A DNA stretch of 47,449 nt from Lachnospiraceae bacterium (GCA_015056735.1 SVFT01000015.1:1-47449); one strand, 5' to 3'; positions 15,569 to 29,755 are shown, counted from the stretch's first letter. Numbers and translations are program-made. The notes: a model not told the origin generated them from the sequence alone.

Positions 15569-16615
15569 TTATCCGATCGCACTCATGATACCCATCAGCG
15601 GCAGGATCACGGAAAGAAGGATCAGGCCGACAAACAGGGACAGAACAATGACAAGTGTAGGTTCCAGTGTGGAAATGATCGAACGGATCTTGTCATCCGT
15701 ATCTTCTTCGTAATGTGCTGCGATCTTCTCCATTACCGTATCAAGTGAGCCGGCCTTGAAGCCGATCACAACCATTTGGGTATAGAACGCGGAGAATATC
15801 GCGGTTTTTTTCAAAGAATCCGCAAATGTGTTGCCTTCCTGCAGCATCGCCTTGCAGTCGTCGATCTTCTGCTCCATCGTCTTGTTCTCGACAAGCTCGC
15901 GGATCAGATCAAGGCTTTCGTATGTATCAAGACCGCTCGATAAGGTCAGCGCCATGCCGCTTGCAAAGCGTCCGGACGCGATAGAGTCCGTAAACCGGCG
16001 ATAGAACGGGAACAGGCCGAGGAAACGCTTGAAGCCTGCCTTCACCGCTTTGGATTTGGATAAGCCGATCATGAACGCGATCACAACGATCAGTCCGATG
16101 ATCAGTGCTACAGAGTAGCGGCTCAGCACATCACTCACGCCAAGGAGCTGCGCTGCAAAGCCTGTCATCTGAGTACCCAACTGGGAGAATACCTGATTAA
16201 AGATCGGCAGAACCTTTACGATCAGTACCAGCACAACAAGGATCATCATCCCTACCATAATGAGAGGGTATCGAACCGCGTCGCGGATACTCTTGCTGAT
16301 CTCCTCCTCGCGTTCATAGTACTCCGCAAGTGAACGCATGATATCGGAGAGATGCCCCGATTCTTCACCGAGAGAGATCATGGATAATACATATTCCGGG
16401 AATCTGCCTGTAGATTTGATCGCCGTAGCGAAGTTGTTTCCTTCCATACAGGTGTTAAAGATCTGTTCAATGAGATTGTGCATGGCCGGATTCTGCTCCG
16501 TATCCTGAAGCAGGATCTCCATGCCGTTCATCGGTGTGATACCTGCCTGAAGCAGGTAGAACGTCTGGGAACAAAAAGATGCTATTTCCCGATTGGATAA
16601 AGGTTTTGTCGCCAT
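15569..16615 (-). CDS. Type II secretion system F / PilC-like inner membrane platform protein
   Basis: This 348-residue protein is the polytopic platform that couples the assembly ATPase to pilin or pseudopilin polymerisation. Two GspF domains are visible, each with the signature: GRFPEYVLSMISLGEESG (about residues 87-104) and a second copy near AIFSAFYTQMVVIGFKAGS. Hydrophobic helices occur at about 140-165, 190-215 and 320-345. GGGGG lies 9 bases before ATG. The partner ATPase (GspE/PilB) and the prepilin peptidase are absent from the window and must be elsewhere if the system works. Upstream are a small membrane protein and a sigma factor gene, which is an unusual start for such an operon. 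Confidence 0.9.
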   Translation of the reverse strand: MATKPLSNREIASFCSQTFYLLQAGITPMNGMEILLQDTEQNPAMHNLIEQIFNTCMEGNNFATAIKSTGRFPEYVLSMISLGEESGHLSDIMRSLAEYYEREEEISKSIRDAVRYPLIMVGMMILVVLVLIVKVLPIFNQVFSQLGTQMTGFAAQLLGVSDVLSRYSVALIIGLIVVIAFMIGLSKSKAVKAGFKRFLGLFPFYRRFTDSIASGRFASGMALTLSSGLDTYESLDLIRELVENKTMEQKIDDCKAMLQEGNTFADSLKKTAIFSAFYTQMVVIGFKAGSLDTVMEKIAAHYEEDTDDKIRSIISTLEPTLVIVLSLFVGLILLSVILPLMGIMSAIG

Positions 16616-16665
16616 AAACTATTTCCCCCGTTAGCATGATCCGGCCATAGCCGGAATTCTTTACA

Positions 16666-16854
16666 TTAAAGCACGATGCACGGAACGGTGCACATCAGAA
16701 CGAACAGGCACACGCTCAGAGAGATCCCGAACATGTACACCGCTGTCTGTGCTTTCTGCCGAAGCAGGATCTTGTCAAAAGAGACCGTCAGCGGCTCTCT
16801 GCCGCATGCATGCAGTACGTTCTGCAGCGTCTCTCCCGCAAGCTTCGTATCCAT
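16666..16854 (-). CDS. Small single-helix membrane protein downstream of sigma factor
   Basis: With the ATG at 16854 the product is 62 residues: a soluble N-terminal half and a C-terminal hydrophobic helix (VYMFGISLSVCLFVLMCTVP). The frame also opens at a GTG 13 codons upstream, inside the sigma factor gene, but the ATG 17 bases after the sigma stop is the more conservative choice; the ribosome binding site is weak, so translation may be coupled. Small membrane proteins next to ECF sigma factors are often anti-sigma factors. This one lacks a recognisable anti-sigma domain, so that role is only a possibility. A C-terminal hydrophobic tail could also anchor it to the GspF-type complex. Confidence 0.6.
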   Translation of the reverse strand: MDTKLAGETLQNVLHACGREPLTVSFDKILLRQKAQTAVYMFGISLSVCLFVLMCTVPCIVL

Positions 16855-16870
16855 TGTGTAAGTTCTTCGA

Positions 16871-17470
16871 TTAATCAATTTCAGATAGATCACATCCTTC
16901 CGCCCATGAATCCGTAAGGTAGGCTTTCATGGTTTCCTTAGCCGCCTGCAGATAGCGCTTGACGCTGCTTCTGCTGATCTCGAGGGCCGCGGCGATCTCC
17001 TCGATCTTCATATCATTATAAAAACGCAGGACCACCACCTGATACCATAGATCAGGCAGTCGTTCCATCGCTTTGCGAAGCGACTGATATATGTCTTCCT
17101 TCACTACCTGATGCTCCGGTAGGATCGTCATATCCGATGCGATGATCGAATCAAGCAACTCCTCCCCGTTACCGATCGCATCACCGCTATGCTGCGTCTT
17201 CATGCGATAGCAGACGTGAAAACAGATCTGGTTGAGCCAGGCGATAAATAATGTCGATACCTGCAGCTGGTTGATATTCTTCAAGACCTGAATATACGTC
17301 TCCTGCAAGGCATCCTGCGCTGCATACGGATCATTCAGATAATGGCATGCGTAGTTGTAAACGTGGTTATATGTCAGGCCGTACAATTCCGCAAACGCAT
17401 CACTGTTGCCGCCGTCGCGGCATTGATCCACAAGTGCAGCGATGTACTCGTGGTCGTAATGCTTTTTCAT
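16871..17470 (-). CDS. ECF-like sigma-70 family RNA polymerase sigma factor
   Basis: The 199-residue protein carries the two-domain ECF layout. Region 2 lies at about residues 22-90 (AFAELYGLTYNHVYNYACHY, then DPYAAQDALQETYIQVLKNI), and region 4 with its helix-turn-helix lies at about 130-185 (LPDLWYQVVVLRFYNDMKIE, then EIAAALEISRSSVKRYLQAA). It overlaps the stop codon of the upstream GGDEF gene by four bases and is followed at once by a small membrane protein and the GspF-type genes. A sigma factor inside a pilus-like operon suggests self-regulation of surface appendage genes. Its target promoter is not known, and no alternative promoter sequence shared with other genes here was identified. 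Confidence 0.9.
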   Translation of the reverse strand: MKKHYDHEYIAALVDQCRDGGNSDAFAELYGLTYNHVYNYACHYLNDPYAAQDALQETYIQVLKNINQLQVSTLFIAWLNQICFHVCYRMKTQHSGDAIGNGEELLDSIIASDMTILPEHQVVKEDIYQSLRKAMERLPDLWYQVVVLRFYNDMKIEEIAAALEISRSSVKRYLQAAKETMKAYLTDSWAEGCDLSEID

Positions 17471-18201
17471 AATTGTCCTCGGCCCGCTGTTCCTTCCTTT
17501 GAAAAAAGATTGCTGTGCGCCTTTGCAATGAGCGAAGAATAGCTCTCGATCTTCGCCTCCCTGTTCAGGATGTATGCATAGTCTACTTCGATCGGTACCG
17601 CATCATGCGCTGTTCTGGCTTCTGCCGTAACCGCACGAAGCTTCGTCAAAAGCCTGTCTGCCGTCTGCTCGTCGCAGTTTTCGATGATGCAGGCAAATTC
17701 ATTGCTGCCGTTTCGCGCAACCAGGCCAAGCGCATCGCCTGCCTTTTCAAGGAGACGGCTGAACCCGAATAATGCACGATCACCGCCCTCACGTCCGTAC
17801 TTCGCATTTAATTCCTGCAAATTGGAAATGGTGAAAAGGAAGCAGCCCAGCTTTGCAAGTTTCTCCGGATCCCGCAGGTTCTCGGTCATCGCATCCAGGC
17901 TCTTCCTGTCGGGAATACCGGTCAGACTGTCCAGATAAAGGAACCGTTTGAGACGGTGTTCGATCAGTACATAATACCGATAGAAAAAGAAATCCATGAT
18001 ATTGCTGACCAGCATGATCAGCAGAATGATCCAGAGCGCAACGAAGAGTAAATGTGCGGAAGTATCCGCCATCATCTTTCTCAAAAGATCGGTTTTTGCG
18101 ATACATTCATATATAAATAAGAGACATGAAATGGTCAAAAAGGCCAACTGTAACAGCTTAATCTTTTTAATTAAGTGAAACTTTTTGCTAATCTTCTCCA
18201 T
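17467..18201 (-). CDS. Membrane GGDEF-domain protein with degenerate GSNEF motif
   Basis: The 244-residue protein has two transmembrane helices (about 14-34 and 50-75) and a C-terminal GGDEF domain from about 87. The domain start DSLTGIPDRKSLD is canonical, but the active-site loop reads GSNEF (residues 165-169) instead of GG(D/E)EF. Diguanylate cyclase activity is therefore doubtful, and the protein may bind GTP or act as a sensor. An upstream inhibitory I-site (RxxD) is not obvious. AGAGGAG precedes ATG. It is the first gene of the operon with the sigma factor and GspF-type genes, starting about 140 bases after the rpoC terminator. It probably links a membrane signal to sigma-controlled appendage expression. 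Confidence 0.85.
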   Translation of the reverse strand: MEKISKKFHLIKKIKLLQLAFLTISCLLFIYECIAKTDLLRKMMADTSAHLLFVALWIILLIMLVSNIMDFFFYRYYVLIEHRLKRFLYLDSLTGIPDRKSLDAMTENLRDPEKLAKLGCFLFTISNLQELNAKYGREGGDRALFGFSRLLEKAGDALGLVARNGSNEFACIIENCDEQTADRLLTKLRAVTAEARTAHDAVPIEVDYAYILNREAKIESYSSLIAKAHSNLFSKEGTAGRGQL

Positions 18202-18343
18202 GAACTCTCCTCTTGTGGCAGTGTTTTTAACCGATATTTGTATTTTATTTCTTTATTTTGCTCTTTCCCGAATATTTTATCAGAACAAAAAGCCCCTCGC
18301 AACTATCTATCATACGTAGTTTCGCCTGCAGTTTTGGCAAAAA

Positions 18344-18372
18344 ATATCCCCGAGAGGTATTCCCGGGGATAT
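18344..18372 (-). terminator. Terminator of rpoBC
   Basis: ATATCCCCG and CGGGGATAT form a nine-base stem, followed by TTTTTTG on the minus strand. It begins 9 bases after the rpoC stop codon. It ends the rpoBC unit, so rpsL further downstream needs its own promoter, which is present. Confidence 0.92.
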
Positions 18373-18380
18373 CCGATCGC

Positions 18381-22250
<3,870 letters not shown>

Positions 22251-22300
22251 TTATGGCACTCCTTCCACTTTATGTCCGCTTGGACAGTTCGCAATCGCAG

Positions 22301-25300
22301 TTACTCGATATCGTCGTCACCGAAATCGTCGTCGATATCATCCACTTCCTCGTCATCAGCGCTGACGAGTTCGCCGTCTTCATCAAATTCCTGCTTCTGG
22401 TAGCCCATGGAGCCGAAGGATTCTTCTTCGCGGTTGTAACCGTGATTGCTTCCTTCCATCTCGAACCGGTAATCGGTATCTGCGTAGTCCACCGTCTCCA
22501 TAATGTCGACTTCCGTCTGATCGTCACGCAGCACGCGTACGTCCAGACCGAGGGACTGCAGCTCTTTGAGCATAACCTTGAAGGACTCGGGAATGCCGGG
22601 TTCAGGGATATTATCGCCTTTGATGATCGCCTCATATGTCTTGACACGACCGACAACATCATCCGACTTAACAGTCAGGATCTCCTGCAGTGTATAGGAT
22701 GCACCGTAAGCTTCCAGTGCCCAGACTTCCATCTCGCCGAAACGCTGGCCGCCGAACTGTGCTTTACCGCCCAGAGGCTGCTGCGTTACAAGGGAGTACG
22801 GGCCCGTGGAACGTGCATGGATCTTATCATCAACCAAGTGGTGCAGTTTCAGGTAATGCATGTGGCCGATGGTTACCGGGCTGTCAAAGTACTCGCCGGT
22901 ACGACCGTCACGCAGTCTGACTTTACCGTCTCTGGAGATCGGAACGCCCTTCCAAAGCTTTCTGTGGTCTCTGTTCTCGGACAGATACTGCATAACTTCC
23001 GGAAGAAGCTCCGCTTTATGCTTCTTTTCAAACTCTTCCCATTCCAGGTTCACGTAGTCGTTCGCCAGGTCAAGGGTGTCCATGATATCATTCTCGTTCG
23101 CACCGTCGAAGACAGGTGTCTCAACGTTGAAACCGAGTGCCTTTGCAGCCAGGGAAAGGTGGATCTCCAATACCTGACCGATATTCATACGGGAAGGTAC
23201 GCCCAAAGGATTCAGAACGATGTCCAACGGACGGCCGTTCGGAAGGTAAGGCATATCTTCTACAGGGAGTACGCGGGAAACGACACCCTTATTACCGTGA
23301 CGGCCCGCCATCTTGTCGCCGACGGAGATCTTTCTCTTCTGTGCGATGTAGATACGGACTGCCTGGTTGACACCGGGCGGAAGCTCGTCGCCGTTTTCTC
23401 TTGTGAATACCTTGGCATCCACAACGATACCGTACTCGCCGTGCGGTACCTTTAAGGAAGTATCTCTGACTTCACGTGCCTTCTCACCGAAGATTGCGCG
23501 AAGAAGTCTCTCTTCTGCAGTCAGCTCGGTCTCGCCCTTCGGTGTTACCTTGCCGACAAGGATGTCACCGGCACGAACTTCGGCACCAATCCTGATGATA
23601 CCGCGCTCGTCCAGATCCTTTAATGCTTCGTCGCCGACACCGGGAACGTCACAGGTGATCTCTTCCGCACCCAGCTTGGTGTCACGCGCTTCTGCTTCGT
23701 ATTCTTCAATATGAACGGAAGTATATACATCTTCCTGTACAAGTCTCTCGCTCAGGAGAACGGCATCCTCGTAGTTGTAGCCTTCCCAGGTCATGAAACC
23801 GATGAGCGGGTTCTTGCCGAGTGCCAGCTGTCCCTGCGATGTGGAAGGGCCGTCTGCGATCACCTGTCCTGCCTCTACATGGTCGCCCTTAAATACGATG
23901 GGCTTCTGGTTGTAGCAGTTGGACTGGTTGGAACGCGAAAATTTGGTCAGGTGGTACTCTACTTCTTCACCGTCGTCATTCTTGACCGTGATCAGGTCGG
24001 AGCATACGTATGTAACGGTACCTGCCGCCTTTGCGACCACGCAGACACCGGAGTCTACCGCTGCCTTCGGTTCCATACCTGTGTTGACAACAGGTGCTTC
24101 CGTAAAGAGAAGCGGAACGGCCTGACGCTGCATGTTGGAACCCATCAGCGCACGGTTCGCATCGTCGTTCTCAAGGAACGGGATCAGCGCTGTCGCAACG
24201 GAGAATACCATCTTCGGAGATACGTCCATGTAATCAAACATGGTCTTCGGGTATTCCTGCGTCTCCTCGCGATAACGGCCGGATACGGAATTCTTGACAA
24301 AATGTCCGTCCGCATCAAGCTGCTCGTTCGCCTGGGCTACGTGATAATTATCTTCTTCGTCTGCTGTCATGTAGACAACTTCGTCAGTTACACGCGGATT
24401 CTCCGGATCGGACTTGTCGATCTTACGATAAGGAGCCTCCACAAAACCGTATTCATTGATCCTTGCATAGGAAGCAAGGGAGTTGATCAGACCGATGTTC
24501 GGACCTTCAGGGGTCTCGATCGGGCACATTCTGCCGTAGTGAGAATAGTGTACGTCTCGAACTTCGAATCCGGCACGATCTCTGGAAAGACCGCCGGGAC
24601 CGAGTGCGGAAAGACGTCTCTTATGTGTCAGCTCACCGAGCGGGTTGTTCTGATCCATGAACTGGGACAGCTGGGAAGATCCGAAGAACTCCTTCACGGC
24701 AGCCTGTACCGGCTTGATGTTGATCAGAACCTGCGGAGATACTTCTTCCGCATCATGCGTCGTCATACGCTCGCGAACGACTCTTTCCAGTCTGGAAAGA
24801 CCGATCCTGTACTGGTTCTGCAACAACTCGCCGACCGCACGGATACGTCTGTTGCCGAGGTGGTCGATATCGTCATCGTTGCCGAGGCCGTATTCCAGAT
24901 GGATATTGTAGTTAATGGAAGCAATGATATCTTCCTTTGTAATGTGCTTCGGGATCAACTCGTGAACGCTTCTCTTGATCGCGTCCGCGAGAGCGGCTTC
25001 ATCGTCGCCGTACTCTTCGATGATCTGCGACAGAACCGGATAGTAAACAAGTTCTTTGATGCCCAGCTCTTTGGGGTCGCAGTTTACGAAATGGCGAATG
25101 TCTACCATCATGTTAGAGAGTACTTTAACGTTACGCTCTTCTGTCTGGATATATACATAAGGAACTGCAGCGTTCTGGATCTCATCCGCCAGCTCTGCCG
25201 TAACCTTTGTGCCCGCAGCGGCGATCACTTCGCCGGTCGTCGGATCCACAGCATCCTCTGCGAGGATCTGGTGACGGATCCTGTTGCGGAACATTAACTT

Positions 25301-26158
25301 TTTATTGAATTTATAACGTCCAACTTTTGCAAGATCGTATCTTCTGGGGTCGAAGAACATCGCGTTGATCAGACTCTCTGCGCTTTCTACGGAAAGAGGC
25401 TCGCCGGGACGGATCTTTTTGTACAGCTCTAAGAGACCTTCCTGATAGTTCTCAGCAACGTCCTTGGTAAAGCTTGCCTCGATCTTCGGCTCGTCACCGA
25501 AAAGCGCGCGGATCTCTTCATTGGTGCCGACACCGAGAGCACGGATCAGAACGGTGATCGGTACCTTTCTGGTTCTGTCGACACGTACATAGAAAATATC
25601 ATTGGAGTCGGTCTCGTACTCCAGCCATGCACCACGGTTCGGGATGACGGTGCAGGAGAATAGTCTCTTACCGATCTTATCGTGATCGATCGCATAGTAG
25701 ATGCCCGGGGATCTGACCAGCTGGCTGACGATGACACGTTCTGCGCCATTGATCACAAAGGTACCCGTCTCTGTCATAAGAGGAAGGTCGCCCATAAAGA
25801 TCTCATGCTCGCTGATCTCTTCCTTTTCCTTATTGTACAGACGGACTTTTACTTTCAGAGGTGCTGCGTAAGTAGCGTCTCTCTCTTTACACTTCTCGAT
25901 CGTGTTCTTGTTGACAGGCATTTCATCCTTGCACAACTCGAAATCAACGAATTCGAGACTCAAATGTCCGCTGTAATCGGCGATCGGAGAGATGTCGTCA
26001 AAGACTTCCTTCAATCCCTCATCCAGAAACCACTGATAGGAGTCCTTCTGGACCTCGATCAGGTTGGGCATTTGTAAAACCTCTTTTTGTCGCGAATAAC
26101 TCATACGTACGTTCTTACCGTTGCCGGCAGCCGCAGGACGTATTCTGTTCTTTTCCAT
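22301..26158 (-). CDS. rpoB: DNA-directed RNA polymerase subunit beta
   Basis: Beta is the other large catalytic subunit of RNA polymerase and the rifampicin target. With the ATG at 26158 the product is 1285 residues and begins [20 protein letters not shown], matching Lachnospiraceae relatives; GGGGTG lies 8 bases upstream. The open frame extends 30 codons further, but that part lies in the leader and is not expected to be translated. The rifampicin region [20 protein letters not shown] is wild type. Conserved C-terminal [17 protein letters not shown] is present. The chain ends in an acidic tail with runs of Asp/Glu, parallel to rpoC. It has its own promoter, because a two-gene signalling unit with its own terminator separates it from rplL. 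Confidence 0.98.
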   Translation of the reverse strand: MEKNRIRPAAAGNGKNVRMSYSRQKEVLQMPNLIEVQKDSYQWFLDEGLKEVFDDISPIADYSGHLSLEFVDFELCKDEMPVNKNTIEKCKERDATYAAPLKVKVRLYNKEKEEISEHEIFMGDLPLMTETGTFVINGAERVIVSQLVRSPGIYYAIDHDKIGKRLFSCTVIPNRGAWLEYETDSNDIFYVRVDRTRKVPITVLIRALGVGTNEEIRALFGDEPKIEASFTKDVAENYQEGLLELYKKIRPGEPLSVESAESLINAMFFDPRRYDLAKVGRYKFNKKLMFRNRIRHQILAEDAVDPTTGEVIAAAGTKVTAELADEIQNAAVPYVYIQTEERNVKVLSNMMVDIRHFVNCDPKELGIKELVYYPVLSQIIEEYGDDEAALADAIKRSVHELIPKHITKEDIIASINYNIHLEYGLGNDDDIDHLGNRRIRAVGELLQNQYRIGLSRLERVVRERMTTHDAEEVSPQVLINIKPVQAAVKEFFGSSQLSQFMDQNNPLGELTHKRRLSALGPGGLSRDRAGFEVRDVHYSHYGRMCPIETPEGPNIGLINSLASYARINEYGFVEAPYRKIDKSDPENPRVTDEVVYMTADEEDNYHVAQANEQLDADGHFVKNSVSGRYREETQEYPKTMFDYMDVSPKMVFSVATALIPFLENDDANRALMGSNMQRQAVPLLFTEAPVVNTGMEPKAAVDSGVCVVAKAAGTVTYVCSDLITVKNDDGEEVEYHLTKFSRSNQSNCYNQKPIVFKGDHVEAGQVIADGPSTSQGQLALGKNPLIGFMTWEGYNYEDAVLLSERLVQEDVYTSVHIEEYEAEARDTKLGAEEITCDVPGVGDEALKDLDERGIIRIGAEVRAGDILVGKVTPKGETELTAEERLLRAIFGEKAREVRDTSLKVPHGEYGIVVDAKVFTRENGDELPPGVNQAVRIYIAQKRKISVGDKMAGRHGNKGVVSRVLPVEDMPYLPNGRPLDIVLNPLGVPSRMNIGQVLEIHLSLAAKALGFNVETPVFDGANENDIMDTLDLANDYVNLEWEEFEKKHKAELLPEVMQYLSENRDHRKLWKGVPISRDGKVRLRDGRTGEYFDSPVTIGHMHYLKLHHLVDDKIHARSTGPYSLVTQQPLGGKAQFGGQRFGEMEVWALEAYGASYTLQEILTVKSDDVVGRVKTYEAIIKGDNIPEPGIPESFKVMLKELQSLGLDVRVLRDDQTEVDIMETVDYADTDYRFEMEGSNHGYNREEESFGSMGYQKQEFDEDGELVSADDEEVDDIDDDFGDDDIE

Positions 26159-26253
26159 TGACATTTCACCCCGTTCTTCTATGATCTTGCACTGTTTATA
26201 AGGTTCAAACGATATTGCTGATAAGCATACCACACCACAATAGTGCACTATCC

Positions 26254-26282
26254 ATTGTATAACAAACGATTTTTTGCGTCAA
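26254..26282 (-). promoter_or_regulatory. sigma-A promoter of rpoBC
   Basis: A -35 TTGACG (26277-26282), a 17-base spacer and a -10 TACAAT (26254-26259) lie on the minus strand about 95 bases before the rpoB start. The leader between them holds no obvious attenuator. Confidence 0.85.
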
Positions 26283-26327
26283 GGATTATTTTCGCTGTTA
26301 TCCAAATTTTCTATACAAATAGAAAAA

Positions 26328-26363
26328 GAGCGCAGATACGCGGTTTTCGCGCCATCTACGCTC
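26328..26363 (-). terminator. Terminator of the response regulator-kinase unit
   Basis: GAGCGTAGAT and ATCTGCGCTC pair with one mismatch, extended by a GC-rich loop, and are followed by TTTTTC on the minus strand. It separates the kinase gene from the rpoB promoter. Confidence 0.85.
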
Positions 26364-26478
26364 CTAATCATGCGTTCGTTTTTTTCTTTTGAGAAATAAT
26401 ATAGGAAACGCTCTCGCAGCTTTTCCTTCGCGAAATTCGCTGCGCCCAAGCGCATTCCTCTGCGAATTTCTGCGATAT

Positions 26479-28860
26479 TTAAGCCCCCTCGCCATGAAGC
26501 TTCAGATACGCTTTTGCATAGCCGAGGACTTCTTCATGCTGCTTCATCAGATCGAGATGATGATCGTTGATATACCCGAAGTTGCCTTCCTTGCTCTTAA
26601 GCTCCAGATCGTATGCCATGTCTCCGAGTTTCTCCGCGCCAATCAGCCTCGAATTGCTCTTTAAAGCATGGACGAGAACCGCATAGTTTGCCATGTCTTC
26701 GCTCTCGACATAATCGCACATGAGCTTCATGTTCTTCTCTGTCTCTTCTATATAGATCTTGATCGTCTCAAGATAAAAATCCTGCTTGCCGACCGCAAAC
26801 TCAAGGCCTTTTGCGGGATCGAAGATCTCTCTGGGCGCATCGAAGTCTTCCGAAGCACTTTCGCCGGCATCCTTTTCTCCGGATCTCTCCTTTTCCGCCG
26901 CGTCCGCGGCTGCCTTCTGTGCTTCGAGTTCCGCCGCCGTGGGGAACATGCTAAAGTCGATCTCATCGCCGATCATCCAGGCCTGCGGGAAAGAAGGTCC
27001 GTCAGACGCAGGGGCTTTGGAAACCGCCGCGATCGCCTTGTCAGCCGGCTTTTCCTGCTCTTTTTTCTTGAGCTCATCCTGCTTGATCATGAAGCGTAGC
27101 AGGAAGCGCTTCAAGCAGTTCTCCATCTCTTCCATATAGATCGGTTTGGAGAGATAATCCGAGAACCCCCAGTCGATATAGGATTTGCGCACGCCGCTGA
27201 TCGCGTTGGCCGTCAGCGCGATGACCGGTGTCGTGAACTCCGGATCCTCGCGAAGCCGCCACAGTACTTCGACGCCGTCCATCTCCGGCATCATATGGTC
27301 AAGTAGGATCAGGTCATATTTTTTCTCACGCGCTTTCTGGAGGCATTCTCTGCCGCCGCCCGCGAGGTCGATCTCCATCTGGTACGGAGAGAGAAGGCCT
27401 TTTACGACCTTCAGATTCATTTCGGAATCGTCGACCACAAGGAGCTTTGCGCCCGGGAAGGCCACGCTGAACTCCTCTTCACCGTTCTTAAGGTACGCAA
27501 CTTTGCTGTTGTTTTTCTTGGCTTCGCCGTATATCTCCGTCTCGTCGATAATCTTCTGCGGGATCGTTACGGTGAACTTACTGCCGACACCGTATGTACT
27601 CTCTACGCTGATGGAGCCGTCCATCAGGTCGAGCAGCTCTTTGGTGATGGTAAGGCCCAGGCCGGTGCCCTCGATCTTTCTGTTCTCCTGCATCTCAAGA
27701 CGCCTGAAACGCTTGAAGAGATTGTCCAGGTTTTCTTTGCGGATTCCCTGTCCGGTATCGGATACGCTGATGTGAAGCACAGCCATATATCCGACGCGCT
27801 TCCACTCCACTTTCAGCGTGACGGCGCCCTGCTTGGTGAATTTCACCGCGTTGTTTAAAAGGTTCGTCAGGATCTGGCGGATGCGGACCTCGTCTCCGAG
27901 AAGCGAGTTCGGGATCGTATCATCAACATCCATCTGGAAGTTGATCGGTTTTTCCTGGATACGGAAGTGAACCAGCGTACTCACGTCGTAAAGGAGCGAG
28001 GAGAGCTGATACGGCGCCGGATTGATATCCATCTTGCCGGATTCGATCTTGGAGAAGTCGAGGATCTCGTTGATGATGGACAAAAGGTTGTTGCTGGAGT
28101 TTAAGATGTCTTCGAGGTTGTCACGAACGCTTGCCGACATCTCCTCACGAAGCGCGATACGGGACATACCCACGATCGCATTCATCGGGGTACGGATCTC
28201 GTGCGACATGTTGGCGAGGAAATCACTTTTTGCGATGTTGGCCTTTTCGGCCTCCACCTTCAGGACCTCCATGTTGATCCTCTGATCCTGATTCTTCTTG
28301 ATCTCAGCCGCAAAGCGTAAATTCTGGTTCTTTAAGATAATGCCAAAACAGATCGATGCAAGCACAACACTTTGCGCGATATCAACGATCTGATGGCCGC
28401 GCTCCATCGGTGCCACCACCTCAGGATGATAATACTGATAGGCTGTCATTACGATGAAGTTGATCAGTTCAAGCGCGATCACAGCGATCAGCGTCTTGCC
28501 GCGAAGCAGCTGGAAAGTCACAAAAGACGCCGTCACAAACCAGACGGGCATTCCGCTCATGACACCGCCCGAAGAAAAAAAGAGCCCCGCATAACCCACA
28601 ACAAAGCAGCCGACGCAGGCACACGCCGCGCAGATCTCAAGCTTGTTCTTAAAGTTTGCGAGGTAAAACGCAATGAGCAGACTCACTACGATCGACAGGC
28701 AGATCACAATACTCGCCACGCTCTCGCTGTTGATTACCGCGAGAATAGACGAGATCAGACAGGCGGTGATACCGCCGCCGACTGAAGTATTAAAAAGGAC
28801 CAGCCTGGCATCCTGCTCGGTCCCGAAACATTTTTTCCAGAGTTTTTTCAATCTGTCCAT
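26479..28860 (-). CDS. Hybrid sensor histidine kinase with receiver and Hpt domains
   Basis: The start at 28860 has GGAG five bases upstream and gives 793 residues. The N-terminal part (about 25-180) has six or so hydrophobic helices and no large extracellular loop. A HisKA domain follows with the phospho-accepting His near residue 220 in MSHEIRTPMN. Next are a HATPase domain with GTGLGLTI near 395, a receiver domain (about 475-600) with the phospho-acceptor Asp in LILLDHMMPEMDG, and a C-terminal Hpt domain (about 690-793) with HALKSNSR. It is thus a complete BarA-like phosphorelay in one chain. It lies 38 bases after the response regulator gene. The stimulus is unknown. Placement between rplL and rpoB is unusual. 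Confidence 0.93.
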   Translation of the reverse strand: MDRLKKLWKKCFGTEQDARLVLFNTSVGGGITACLISSILAVINSESVASIVICLSIVVSLLIAFYLANFKNKLEICAACACVGCFVVGYAGLFFSSGGVMSGMPVWFVTASFVTFQLLRGKTLIAVIALELINFIVMTAYQYYHPEVVAPMERGHQIVDIAQSVVLASICFGIILKNQNLRFAAEIKKNQDQRINMEVLKVEAEKANIAKSDFLANMSHEIRTPMNAIVGMSRIALREEMSASVRDNLEDILNSSNNLLSIINEILDFSKIESGKMDINPAPYQLSSLLYDVSTLVHFRIQEKPINFQMDVDDTIPNSLLGDEVRIRQILTNLLNNAVKFTKQGAVTLKVEWKRVGYMAVLHISVSDTGQGIRKENLDNLFKRFRRLEMQENRKIEGTGLGLTITKELLDLMDGSISVESTYGVGSKFTVTIPQKIIDETEIYGEAKKNNSKVAYLKNGEEEFSVAFPGAKLLVVDDSEMNLKVVKGLLSPYQMEIDLAGGGRECLQKAREKKYDLILLDHMMPEMDGVEVLWRLREDPEFTTPVIALTANAISGVRKSYIDWGFSDYLSKPIYMEEMENCLKRFLLRFMIKQDELKKKEQEKPADKAIAAVSKAPASDGPSFPQAWMIGDEIDFSMFPTAAELEAQKAAADAAEKERSGEKDAGESASEDFDAPREIFDPAKGLEFAVGKQDFYLETIKIYIEETEKNMKLMCDYVESEDMANYAVLVHALKSNSRLIGAEKLGDMAYDLELKSKEGNFGYINDHHLDLMKQHEEVLGYAKAYLKLHGEGA

Positions 28861-28898
28861 AGTCACTCCGAAGTCTGCTTCTAAACAAAGGAACGGAT

Positions 28899-29702
28899 CT
28901 ATTTCTTAAATCCGAGTTTCTGCTTCTCAAAGAAATTCGCGATATACGTCTTGATATCGTCCGGTTTCATCGTCTTCAGAAGATAGCCTTCCGGTCTCAG
29001 AGACATGACCTGCATGATGCTTTCGCGGTCGCCCTTGCCGGTTAGGAAGATCACGGGGATAGAGGCAAATTCCTTTTCCGAACGGATCATCTCAAGTGTC
29101 TGTCTGCCGTCGCAGATCGGCATCTCGTAATCCAGGAGGATCAGGTCCGGGCGGTTGAGCGTCATATATTTGATCGCCGACAATCCGGAATCCGCCAGCG
29201 TGATCTGGTAGATATCGCCCAGCCAGCCTTTGATGCTGTGCAGCATGACGCCCGAATCGTCTACGACCAGGATCTTCTTTTTCTGCTTCTTGTCATTGGA
29301 AGCAAGGAACTCACTGATCTCCGTTACCATATCCTTGGCATTGATAGGGCGCAAAAACTCAAGCGAGATCAGGTGGACCGGGATCATGGCCTTGATGTTC
29401 TCAAGATCATCGTTATTGCCGGCCACAAAGATCGGAATATCCATCTCAGCCGTCTTGTCCTTAATGTACACAAGAAGCTGCTTATCCATAACGATGGATT
29501 CATCGCCGTAGATCAAAACACCCGTGACCGCACCGTTCATCTTTCCGGTCAGCTGGTCCATATTCTCCGCGATCTCAACGTTCAGATGCGCTTCCATCAT
29601 TTTGTCCCGGATGGATGAAAGCAGGTACCCTCTTGCGATACCGACGATCAGTACCGTATCCATCTTCATATTCATACCCAGTGATGAAGAAAACTTCGCC
29701 AT
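28899..29702 (-). CDS. Response regulator with N-terminal pseudo-receiver and C-terminal receiver, no output domain
   Basis: The ATG at 29702 has GGAGG 7 bases upstream; the longer open frame has no such signal. The 267-residue product contains an N-terminal receiver-like fold (about 12-135) in which the acidic pocket and phospho-Asp are missing. A true receiver follows (about 143-262) with VVDDS, the phospho-acceptor Asp191 in LILLDYEMP and Lys in LLKTMKP. No DNA-binding or enzymatic output is present. It likely acts as a phosphorelay intermediate or by protein contact, with the hybrid kinase encoded just downstream as partner. Double-receiver stand-alone regulators of this kind are known in Clostridia, but the target cannot be told. 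Confidence 0.88.
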   Translation of the reverse strand: MAKFSSSLGMNMKMDTVLIVGIARGYLLSSIRDKMMEAHLNVEIAENMDQLTGKMNGAVTGVLIYGDESIVMDKQLLVYIKDKTAEMDIPIFVAGNNDDLENIKAMIPVHLISLEFLRPINAKDMVTEISEFLASNDKKQKKKILVVDDSGVMLHSIKGWLGDIYQITLADSGLSAIKYMTLNRPDLILLDYEMPICDGRQTLEMIRSEKEFASIPVIFLTGKGDRESIMQVMSLRPEGYLLKTMKPDDIKTYIANFFEKQKLGFKK

Positions 29703-29755
29703 AAAGCATCCTCCGCTTTTTGAAAAGTGGGCAAAATTCACAAGAATAAAACTTT

